Below are positions 1 to 5,274 of a stretch of DNA of 15,382 bases, piece after piece. The stretch is taken from contig CAYYMX010000026.1 in assembly GCA_964473045.1 (NCBI GenBank), forward strand, positions 1 through 15,382. The letters are read 5' to 3'. The notes below the pieces were generated by a model that saw nothing but the letters and a program-made list of their open reading frames with translations, ran no database searches and was not told where the DNA came from. The stretch's first letter is position 1; every line of letters begins with the position of its first letter. The position numbers were made by a program, and so were the translations under genes. The stretch is from CAYYMX01 sp964473045 (GTDB lineage Bacteria; Pseudomonadota; Alphaproteobacteria; Methylaequorales; Methylaequoraceae).

Positions 1-420
1 GATGAAGGGGTGAATTTTGATGTTGTACTAAGAACTACTTTAAACACGCCACAACCAGAATATTTTCTTGTTGATCCACAAAGAGATACTGACATTACAT
101 ATTTCCTTAAAAAAAAGATTTTAAACTATCCAAATTTATTTTTAAAAATAAATGATCCATTTGATCCATCAGAAAAGGAAATAACTGTTGATAAATTATC
201 AAATTTTAAAATAAGAAAATTATTAAATAATAATAATTTAGATAACTACGGAATGTTTAAAGTTGAATGCCCTAAAATGCCAAGGCTGTTTGGAGATGAA
301 AATTATAAGAAAATCGTTGGACTAGCAATTGACGATTTTCATAAATTAATTCAAGATTTTAAGTCTAATAAATTTAATATGATTAATCTTATGCTTATGG
401 AAATAATTATGTGGGATTAA
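1..420 (+). CDS. Unrecognised protein, C-terminal part (5' end outside window)
   Basis: The reading frame is open from the first base (codons gat gaa ggg gtg ...) to a TAA at 418-420. The GTG at 10 is therefore not necessarily the start, and the gene most likely begins left of the window. About 139 residues are visible. I recognise no family. The visible part is rich in Asn, Lys, Asp and Phe, has no transmembrane segment or signal peptide, and contains a Pro/Asp-rich stretch (NDPFDPSEKEI, about residues 47-57 counted from the GTG). It ends in a methionine-rich tail (NMINLMLMEIIMWD). Codon use is AT-rich like its neighbours. It is convergent with tRNA-His, 45 bases away. Real coding sequence is likely because the frame stays open for 420 bases in very AT-rich DNA. 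The function is unknown. Confidence 0.65.
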   Translation, partial: DEGVNFDVVLRTTLNTPQPEYFLVDPQRDTDITYFLKKKILNYPNLFLKINDPFDPSEKEITVDKLSNFKIRKLLNNNNLDNYGMFKVECPKMPRLFGDENYKKIVGLAIDDFHKLIQDFKSNKFNMINLMLMEIIMWD

Positions 421-439
421 GTAATGACTGTTGGTATTA

Positions 440-460
440 TTTACATTGCTAGGATGTAAA
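440..460. terminator. Candidate hairpin between convergent gene and tRNA-His
   Basis: TTTACAT (440-446) and ATGTAAA (454-460) form a perfect 7-base-pair inverted repeat around a 7-base loop. It lies between the stop of the left-edge gene and the 3' end of tRNA-His. There is no clear U-run on either side and the stem is mostly A-T, so it would be a weak terminator at best. It could instead be a 3'-end processing or stability element, or chance. Confidence 0.3.
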
Positions 461-465
461 CATTA

Positions 466-543
466 TGGGGTGGCTGAGGGGATTTGAACCCCCGGCCTCC
501 GGTACCACAAACCAGCGCTCTAACCAACTGAGCTACAGCCACC
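466..543 (-). tRNA. trnH: tRNA-His (GUG)
   Basis: Read on the - strand, the cloverleaf has acceptor GTGGCTG (542-536) pairing with CAGCCAC (476-470), D-arm TAGCTCAG, and anticodon loop TTGTGGT with anticodon GTG. The T-arm contains TTCAAAT between G- and C-rich strands. The 3' CCA is encoded (468-466). The base before the acceptor stem (543) is G and the discriminator (469) is C, so the histidine-specific extra pair G-1:C73 is genome-encoded. The range includes G-1; the conventional 77-base gene is 466-542. It supplies histidine for CAC/CAU codons. Confidence 0.97.
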
Positions 544-575
544 ACTATTGAAACGTAAGATAAATTTAAACTAAA

Positions 576-603
576 ATTAAAATACTTCTATAATTTTTTT
601 CAA
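576..603 (-). promoter_or_regulatory. Candidate sigma-70 promoter for tRNA-His
   Basis: On the - strand, TTGAAA (603-598; 5 of 6 to TTGACA) and TTTAAT (581-576; 5 of 6 to TATAAT) are separated by 16 bases. Transcription would begin near 569 and give a leader of about 25 bases before the tRNA 5' end. The AT-rich context makes chance matches common, so this is only a plausible candidate. It lies back to back with the candidate promoter of the aminotransferase gene. Confidence 0.4.
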
Positions 604-605
604 AT

Positions 606-634
606 TTGCAAATTTAAATTTTTCTAATTATAGT
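606..634 (+). promoter_or_regulatory. Candidate sigma-70 promoter of the aminotransferase gene
   Basis: TTGCAA (606-611; 4 of 6) and TATAGT (629-634; 5 of 6) are separated by 17 bases. A start 7 bases past the -10 box falls at 641, the A of the ATG, so the mRNA would be leaderless or nearly so. This agrees with the absence of a Shine-Dalgarno sequence before 641. Confidence 0.45.
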
Positions 635-640
635 CTGCTC

Positions 641-1810
641 ATGGATGACCTAAACAAGGCAATGTATGAGATTGGAAGCGATACAGCGTTTTCAATTCTC
701 GAAAGAAGTAATCAACTAATTAAACAAGGAAAAAAAGTTATTAATCTTGGCATTGGTCAACCTGACTTTCCTACTCCTAAAAATATAGTGGCAGCCGCAG
801 TAAAAGCTCTTCATGATGGGCATCATGGATATACCTCATCTAACGGTTTATTAGAATTAAGAAAGGCCGTCTCAGAAGACTTTTTTAACAGAAATAAAGT
901 AGAGATAGATCCGGAAAATATACTGATAACACCAGGTGGAAAAGCTGTCATTTTTTATACTCTTTTAATGTTTGGTCAGCCCAATGTAGAAATAATTACA
1001 CCAGACCCAGGGTTTGTTGCATATAAATCCATGATTGATTACATGGGAGCCAAGGCAGTGGCTTTACCTCATAGAATGGAAAATTCTTTTTCCTTTGACG
1101 CTGACGAACTCTTGGCTTTAATAAACGATAAAACAAGATTAATAATTTTAAATTCCCCAGCCAACCCAACCGGTGGAGTTGTACCAAAAAAAGAATTGCA
1201 AAAACTTGCAACAGGTCTTGAAAAGTTTCCCAAAGTTTATATTTTGTCAGATGAAATTTATAGTAGAATTTTATTTGATAAAAATAGTCATAAAAGTTTA
1301 TTTACATTTTCTGAAATTAGGGACAGGGTTATTGTACTTGACGGTTGGTCTAAAACATATTCAATGACAGGCTGGAGAATCGGGTACGGAATTTTTCCAA
1401 AAAAGCTATTTTCTTTTGCAGAAAAATTAGCGATTAACTGTCATTCCTGTGTAAACGCTGCAACACAAATTGCTAGTATTGAAGCTCTAAGAGGGCCACA
1501 AAAAGAAATTGATAATATGGTAAAAGAATTCGAACTCAGAAGAAATTTTTTGGTTAATGAACTTGAAAAGATAAACAATGTGGATTGTATTATGCCTGGT
1601 GGAGCATTTTATGTATTCCCCAAAATAACAAAAAAAAATTTATCCTCATTAGAAATATCAAATTATCTTCTTGAACAAAAATTTGTTGCAACCGTTCCTG
1701 GATCTGCATTCGGAAAAAACGGTGAAGGTTTTTTAAGAATCTCATACGCAAGTAATATGAATAATTTAAAAGAATCCATCAATCGTATTAAAGATTTCTT
1801 AGATGAATAA
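641..1810 (+). CDS. Class I/II PLP-dependent aminotransferase (aspartate aminotransferase fold)
   Basis: This 389-residue cytosolic enzyme has all hallmarks of fold-type I aminotransferases. They are GIGQPDFPTP near residue 38, NSPANPTGG (Asn175, ring-side PLP contact), SDEIY (Asp204, Tyr207), the Schiff-base lysine Lys238 in SKTYSMTGWRIG, Arg246, and the substrate-carboxylate arginine Arg366 in FLRISYA. Length is normal for the family (about 390). Members transfer amino groups between an amino acid (Asp, aromatic, Ala or others) and 2-oxoglutarate; the exact substrate cannot be read from sequence. The ATG at 641 has no Shine-Dalgarno sequence but matches a leaderless start. An in-frame ATG at 662 (Met8) has AAGG only 2 bases upstream and is a less likely alternative. 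Its position before glnBA, 110 bases upstream on the same strand, suits amino-nitrogen metabolism, though glnB has its own promoter signals. Confidence 0.93.
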   Translation: MDDLNKAMYEIGSDTAFSILERSNQLIKQGKKVINLGIGQPDFPTPKNIVAAAVKALHDGHHGYTSSNGLLELRKAVSEDFFNRNKVEIDPENILITPGGKAVIFYTLLMFGQPNVEIITPDPGFVAYKSMIDYMGAKAVALPHRMENSFSFDADELLALINDKTRLIILNSPANPTGGVVPKKELQKLATGLEKFPKVYILSDEIYSRILFDKNSHKSLFTFSEIRDRVIVLDGWSKTYSMTGWRIGYGIFPKKLFSFAEKLAINCHSCVNAATQIASIEALRGPQKEIDNMVKEFELRRNFLVNELEKINNVDCIMPGGAFYVFPKITKKNLSSLEISNYLLEQKFVATVPGSAFGKNGEGFLRISYASNMNNLKESINRIKDFLDE

Positions 1811-1866
1811 ATTTTAAACTTTTTTGTGTTTAATTTTTAATCAGTTTCTTTTTTTTTAAAATTTAA

Positions 1867-1872
1867 TATAAT
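1867..1872 (+). promoter_or_regulatory. Candidate sigma-70 -10 box upstream of glnB
   Basis: A perfect TATAAT lies at 1867-1872 and would give a start near 1879 and a leader of about 42 bases. The -35 region is poor (TTTCTT at 1845-1850, 16-base spacer). Tandem sigma-70 and sigma-54 promoters are known for gln operons in proteobacteria, which makes this arrangement plausible. In AT-rich DNA a lone TATAAT is weak evidence. Confidence 0.35.
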
Positions 1873-1893
1873 GAATCGTTGCTTTTTTTTGAT

Positions 1894-1909
1894 TGGCACA
1901 CTTTTTGCT
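1894..1909 (+). promoter_or_regulatory. Sigma-54 (RpoN) -24/-12 promoter of glnBA
   Basis: TGGCAC (1894-1899), 5 bases, then TTGCT (1905-1909) matches the sigma-54 consensus TGGCAC-N5-TTGCW at every defined position, with the preceding pyrimidine (T1893) also fitting. GG at the -24 element and GC at the -12 element are 12 bases apart, as required. Counting 12 bases from the GC puts the start at about 1920, one base before the glnB ATG. Sigma-54 promoters need an NtrC-type activator, and glnBA operons of many alphaproteobacteria are NtrC/RpoN-controlled. I see no TGCACC-N5-GGTGCA operator within about 100 bases upstream. Confidence 0.8.
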
Positions 1910-1920
1910 TATGAGAATTT

Positions 1921-2259
1921 ATGAAGAAAATTGAAGCTATTGTAAAACCTTTCAAACTAGATGAGGTTAAAGATGAACTCAATAAAGTTGGGGTATTAGG
2001 TTTAACTGTTACTGAAGTTAAAGGATATGGCAGACAAAAAGGTCATACAGAGCTATATCGAGGAGCTGAATATGCAGTTGATTTTTTACCAAAAATAAAA
2101 ATTGAGTTAGTTGTGCAAGATGATCTTGTTAATGACGTAATAAGTGCTATTAAGAAAAAAGCCCATACCGGAAGAATTGGAGATGGTAAAATTTTTATCA
2201 CTACCGTAGATGATATAATCAGAATTAGAACTGGAGAATCCGGTAAGGATGCTATATAA
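1921..2259 (+). CDS. glnB: Nitrogen regulatory protein P-II (GlnB)
   Basis: This 112-residue P-II signal protein is the usual length. It starts with the family signature MKKIEAIVKPFKLDEVK and carries the T-loop with the uridylylated tyrosine at exactly position 51 (RGAEYAVDF). The ATP-binding B-loop is HTGRIGDGKIF (about 82-92), and the C-loop region RIRTGE is near 101-106. P-II trimers sense 2-oxoglutarate and ATP/ADP. With GlnD and GlnE they control adenylylation of glutamine synthetase, and often NtrB. It is first in an operon with glnA, 27 bases ahead of it, behind a sigma-54 promoter that would produce an almost leaderless mRNA. GlnB is more likely than GlnK because of linkage to glnA rather than amtB. 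Confidence 0.97.
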   Translation: MKKIEAIVKPFKLDEVKDELNKVGVLGLTVTEVKGYGRQKGHTELYRGAEYAVDFLPKIKIELVVQDDLVNDVISAIKKKAHTGRIGDGKIFITTVDDIIRIRTGESGKDAI

Positions 2260-2276
2260 TCTTTAAATTTTCGCAA

Positions 2277-2284
2277 AGGGGGGG
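2277..2284 (+). promoter_or_regulatory. Purine-rich ribosome binding site of glnA
   Basis: AGGGGGGG lies at 2277-2284, 2 bases before the ATG at 2287, within the short glnB-glnA gap. An eight-base purine run with seven G stands out in this AT-rich DNA. The centre of the run gives a workable Shine-Dalgarno spacing and supports the ATG at 2287 as the start. Confidence 0.6.
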
Positions 2285-2286
2285 AA

Positions 2287-3696
2287 ATGAGCGATATATC
2301 AAAAGTTTTAAAAATGATTAAAGACAAGGAAGTAAAATTCGTTGATTTAAGATTTACAGATACCAAAGGTAAATGGCAACACACAGCCCAGACCGTATCG
2401 ACAATTGATGAAAAAACCTTCAAAGAAGGAATAATGTTTGACGGATCTTCAATTGCAGGATGGAAAGATATAAATGAATCAGACATGGTTCTTCTGCCTG
2501 ATGCCTCAACAGCCGTGATGGATCCATTTACAGCTCAACCCCAGTTAATCCTTTTCTGTGATGTTATTGAACCAACGGATTACAAACCTTACGAATTAGA
2601 CCCAAGAAGCACAGGTAAAAAAGCTGAAGCCTACTTAAAAAAGTCTGGAATTGGTGATTCATGTTTTTTTGGGCCTGAAGCAGAGTTCTTTATTTTTGAC
2701 GATGTTAAATGGTCAACTAGCCAAGAATATACTTTTTATAGTATTGATTCAGAAGAAGGAACCTACAATACTGGTTCTGAGATGGAAGGTGGAAATATGG
2801 GCCACAGACCAAAAGATAAAGGTGGTTATTTTCCTGTACCACCAGTAGATTCTGCCACAGACATTAGAGCAGAAATGGTTTCAACTATGCAAGAAATGGG
2901 ATTAGATATGGAAAAACATCACCATGAGGTAGCACCATCTCAACATGAACTAGGACTCAAATTTGGGTCTTTAATTGAAAGTGCAGATAATCTACAAAAA
3001 TATAAATATTGTGCGCATATGGTAGCACAAGCCTATGGTAAAACAGCGACTTTCATGCCTAAACCTGTCTATAATGATAATGGATCAGGAATGCACGTAC
3101 ATCAATCTATCTGGAAAGCAAATAAATCTTTATTTGCAGGAAATGGGTACAATGGATTATCCGATTCATGTTTACATTACATTGGGGGAATAATTAAACA
3201 TGCTAGAGCTATTAATGCTTTTTCAAATGCCACAACTAATAGTTATAAAAGGCTAGTTCCAGGGTTTGAAGCCCCGGTTCTCCTTGCTTACTCATCAAGA
3301 AATAGATCAGCTGCATGTAGAATCCCATATGTAAATAGTCCCAATGCAAAAAGAGTTGAAGTACGGTTTGGCGATGCTTCTGGCAATCCATACTTCACAT
3401 TTGCAGCTATGTTAATGGCAGGTCTAGACGGAATTAAAAATAAGATTCACCCAGGAGACCCTATGGACATAGATTTTTATGAACTTTCAGAAAGTGAATC
3501 AAAAGGAATTCCAACTGTTTGTGGAAGTCTTAGAGAAGCTCTTAAAGCTCTTGATGCAGATAGAGACTTTTTAAAAGCCGGAGGAGTTTTTAATGACAAC
3601 TTAATTGATTCTTACATTTCTCTAAAGATGGATGAAGTAATTCAACTAGAACATACACCTCACCCAGTTGAATTTAAAATGTATTATTCAGTTTAG
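2287..3696 (+). CDS. glnA: Glutamine synthetase type I
   Basis: This 469-residue type I glutamine synthetase makes glutamine from glutamate, ammonia and ATP as a dodecamer in the cytosol. Visible features are the N-terminal beta-grasp motif MFDGSSIAGW (50-59) and metal ligands Glu131 and Glu133 in GPEAEFF, Glu214 in HHHEVAPSQHELG, and Glu221. Others are His270 in NGSGMHVHQS, the glutamate/phosphate-site segment KRLVPGFEAP with Arg322, NRSAACRIP, and EVRFGDASGNPYF with Arg360. The adenylylation tyrosine is Tyr398 in DFYEL, followed by the conserved IPTVCGSLREAL. This is the GSI-beta type that GlnE switches off by adenylylation, matching the P-II gene in the same operon. Length is normal. Its stop codon overlaps the stop of the convergent hydrolase gene by 4 bases, so no intrinsic terminator separates them. 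Confidence 0.98.
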   Translation: MSDISKVLKMIKDKEVKFVDLRFTDTKGKWQHTAQTVSTIDEKTFKEGIMFDGSSIAGWKDINESDMVLLPDASTAVMDPFTAQPQLILFCDVIEPTDYKPYELDPRSTGKKAEAYLKKSGIGDSCFFGPEAEFFIFDDVKWSTSQEYTFYSIDSEEGTYNTGSEMEGGNMGHRPKDKGGYFPVPPVDSATDIRAEMVSTMQEMGLDMEKHHHEVAPSQHELGLKFGSLIESADNLQKYKYCAHMVAQAYGKTATFMPKPVYNDNGSGMHVHQSIWKANKSLFAGNGYNGLSDSCLHYIGGIIKHARAINAFSNATTNSYKRLVPGFEAPVLLAYSSRNRSAACRIPYVNSPNAKRVEVRFGDASGNPYFTFAAMLMAGLDGIKNKIHPGDPMDIDFYELSESESKGIPTVCGSLREALKALDADRDFLKAGGVFNDNLIDSYISLKMDEVIQLEHTPHPVEFKMYYSV

Positions 3697-4244
3697 GCTT
3701 TTATTAATTTTGAAAAATCTTTAAACTTTTTGTGTTTTGAATCTCTAGTTAATTCAAATAATAACATCTCAAAATTGACTAGAATAACACCTTTATTAGC
3801 AATTCTTTTAATAGCTAATTCCTTATCTTGTTTCTTTCGAGATCCTGTAGATTCCTCTAAAATAAAAACATTATATTTAGAGTCAATTAAACCAAAAACT
3901 GTTTGTAAAACACATATATGTGTTTCAATTCCACAAACCAATATTTGCTCTTTTTTCAATGTTTTAATGTAAGATTGAAACTCTTCTGACCCACAACATG
4001 AAAAAGTAGTTTTGATAATTTTTTTAGCTCCTATTTGAAAAAGCTTTTCATTTAATTCTTTGACTGTAGGACCAAGACCTTTAGGATATTGTTCAGTAAA
4101 AATCACTGGGATACCAAGAGAAGTAAATATATCTATTGCTCTACTGGTATATGTAATTATTTTTTTTGAATTAAAAATTGAATCAATTAATCTTTCTTGT
4201 ATATCTACAACGAGTAAACAAATTTTTGATGAATCAATTAGCAT
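3693..4244 (-). CDS. Isochorismatase-family cysteine hydrolase
   Basis: This is a 183-residue alpha/beta hydrolase of the isochorismatase-like superfamily. The triad is visible: Asp14 in LLVVDIQERL, Lys78 in IKTTFSC, and the nucleophile Cys111 in VCGIETHICVLQT, with the cis-peptide region VCGIETH before it. Members such as YcaC-type proteins hydrolyse amides or related bonds; the motifs do not define the substrate here. There is no signal peptide, so it is cytosolic. Its ATG shares one base with the stop codon of the upstream peroxidase gene (TAATG on the - strand), which implies translational coupling and co-transcription. Its 3' end overlaps glnA tail to tail by 4 bases. Confidence 0.87.
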   Translation of the reverse strand: MLIDSSKICLLVVDIQERLIDSIFNSKKIITYTSRAIDIFTSLGIPVIFTEQYPKGLGPTVKELNEKLFQIGAKKIIKTTFSCCGSEEFQSYIKTLKKEQILVCGIETHICVLQTVFGLIDSKYNVFILEESTGSRKKQDKELAIKRIANKGVILVNFEMLLFELTRDSKHKKFKDFSKLIKA

Positions 4245-4780
4245 TAATTAGATATAGCATCCTCAACTTCTCTTATAAGACTTTCTGAAGTTGGACTAGT
4301 CATTGATGAATACCAATTAATAATTTTTCCATCTTTGCTAATTAAATATTTATGAAAATTCCACCTTGGTTGAGCTATGATCGAAACACTGGATGAAATC
4401 CATTTGTAAAGAGGATGAGCATTATCTCCTCTAATCTTTTGGATTGAAGTCATTGGAAAGTTGACACCAAACCTAATTTCACAAAACTTTTTAACATCAG
4501 AATTATTTGACAATTCTTGGTTAAAATCATTAGAAGGAACTCCTAAAACAATAAAATTTTCATCTTTATATCTGTCATAGATTTTTTGCAACCCCGAATA
4601 CTGAGGAGTGAAACCACACTGTGAGGCAGTATTTACCAATAAAACTACTTTGTTCTTATAGTCAGATAAATTAATCTTTTCTCCAACAATAGATTCTATA
4701 CTAAAGTCATGAAAACTCTTTTCACTAGAATTTGCTGATAAAGAAAAAAACATAAAAATCACACAAAAAAAGAAGCGCAT
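4244..4780 (-). CDS. Exported glutathione peroxidase-family (thioredoxin-type) peroxidase
   Basis: This 178-residue protein has a Sec signal peptide (MRFFFCVIFMFFSLSA, likely cleavage after about residue 16) followed by a complete GPx domain. The peroxidatic cysteine is Cys55 in NTASQCGFTPQYSGL. The other tetrad residues are Gln88 (NDFNQE, for the usual CNQFGGQE) and Trp140-Asn141 in RWNFHKYLI. Cys100 in KKFCEIRFGVNFPM sits where the resolving cysteine of thioredoxin-dependent GPx enzymes lies. The cysteine of the usual FPCNQ motif is replaced (VPSND), which is tolerated in this group. It is expected to reduce hydrogen or lipid peroxides in the periplasm using a dithiol partner. It is translationally coupled to the downstream isochorismatase-like gene and divergent from the lipoprotein gene, with 56 bases between them. 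Confidence 0.92.
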   Translation of the reverse strand: MRFFFCVIFMFFSLSANSSEKSFHDFSIESIVGEKINLSDYKNKVVLLVNTASQCGFTPQYSGLQKIYDRYKDENFIVLGVPSNDFNQELSNNSDVKKFCEIRFGVNFPMTSIQKIRGDNAHPLYKWISSSVSIIAQPRWNFHKYLISKDGKIINWYSSMTSPTSESLIREVEDAISN

Positions 4781-4803
4781 ACATTAAAATTTAAACATTT
4801 ATA

Positions 4804-4831
4804 TTGAAAATTAAAGTTTTATTTTTATTAT
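4804..4831 (+). promoter_or_regulatory. Candidate sigma-70 promoter of the lipoprotein gene
   Basis: TTGAAA (4804-4809; 5 of 6) and TATTAT (4826-4831; 5 of 6) have a 16-base spacer. The predicted start near 4838 coincides with the ATG at 4837, and no Shine-Dalgarno sequence is present, again suggesting a leaderless mRNA. Confidence 0.45.
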
Positions 4832-4836
4832 AGGAT

Positions 4837-5274
4837 ATGGTTTTCCAAAAAATTCTTACTAAAATATCGCTAATTTTGTTTTTTCTTTCATCATGCTCAG
4901 GCGATAGACTCATTGCAACAAAAGGACCAGAGGGGGATCCAACATTAGCACTGAACTTTGCTCAATTTAGTGATATCCCTATTCCTGAAAAGTCAGACCT
5001 TATTAAAGAAGACTCTATTATAATATCAAAAAAGAATGGTTGGTTAGGTAGATTAGTTTTTGATACAAGCAAAGAACATTTGTGGGTCTTTGATTTTTTC
5101 AGAAATGAGTTACCTAAATTTGGCTGGTCAAAATTATCTGAAATTAGATCTGATTCTAGTTTACTAAATTATACTAATAAGCACCGCATGGCATCTATTC
5201 AAATTTTTGAGAATACTTGGTTTGGATCTCAAGTTTCAATCACAGTTTCAGAAATAGATGACAAATTAAATTAG
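4837..5274 (+). CDS. Small lipoprotein of unknown function
   Basis: This 145-residue protein has a type II signal peptide: a basic start (MVFQKILTK), a hydrophobic core (ISLILFF) and the lipobox LSSC with lipidated Cys20. The mature protein would be membrane-anchored. Its body has no motif I can assign a function. A segment near 84-97 (FFRNELPKFGWSKL) and the following SIQIF strand recall small alphaproteobacterial lipoproteins of unknown role, but I cannot name the family. Serine follows Cys20 (+2), which would favour the outer membrane by the enterobacterial rule; this is inference. It diverges from the peroxidase gene. Its last 9 bases overlap the end of the convergent mgtE. Confidence 0.85.
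   Translation: MVFQKILTKISLILFFLSSCSGDRLIATKGPEGDPTLALNFAQFSDIPIPEKSDLIKEDSIIISKKNGWLGRLVFDTSKEHLWVFDFFRNELPKFGWSKLSEIRSDSSLLNYTNKHRMASIQIFENTWFGSQVSITVSEIDDKLN

Noticed and set aside
10..12. GTG at 10 as the start of the left-edge gene
   Set aside because: The frame is open to base 1 and no ribosome binding site precedes the GTG; a partial gene is more likely.
1811..1893. NtrC operator upstream of the sigma-54 promoter
   Set aside because: No TGCACC/GGTGCA-like dyad is present; the region is almost pure A/T.
2043..2486. 147-codon antisense frame across glnB and glnA
   Set aside because: It is a shadow of two clearly conserved genes and shows no recognisable protein or start signal.
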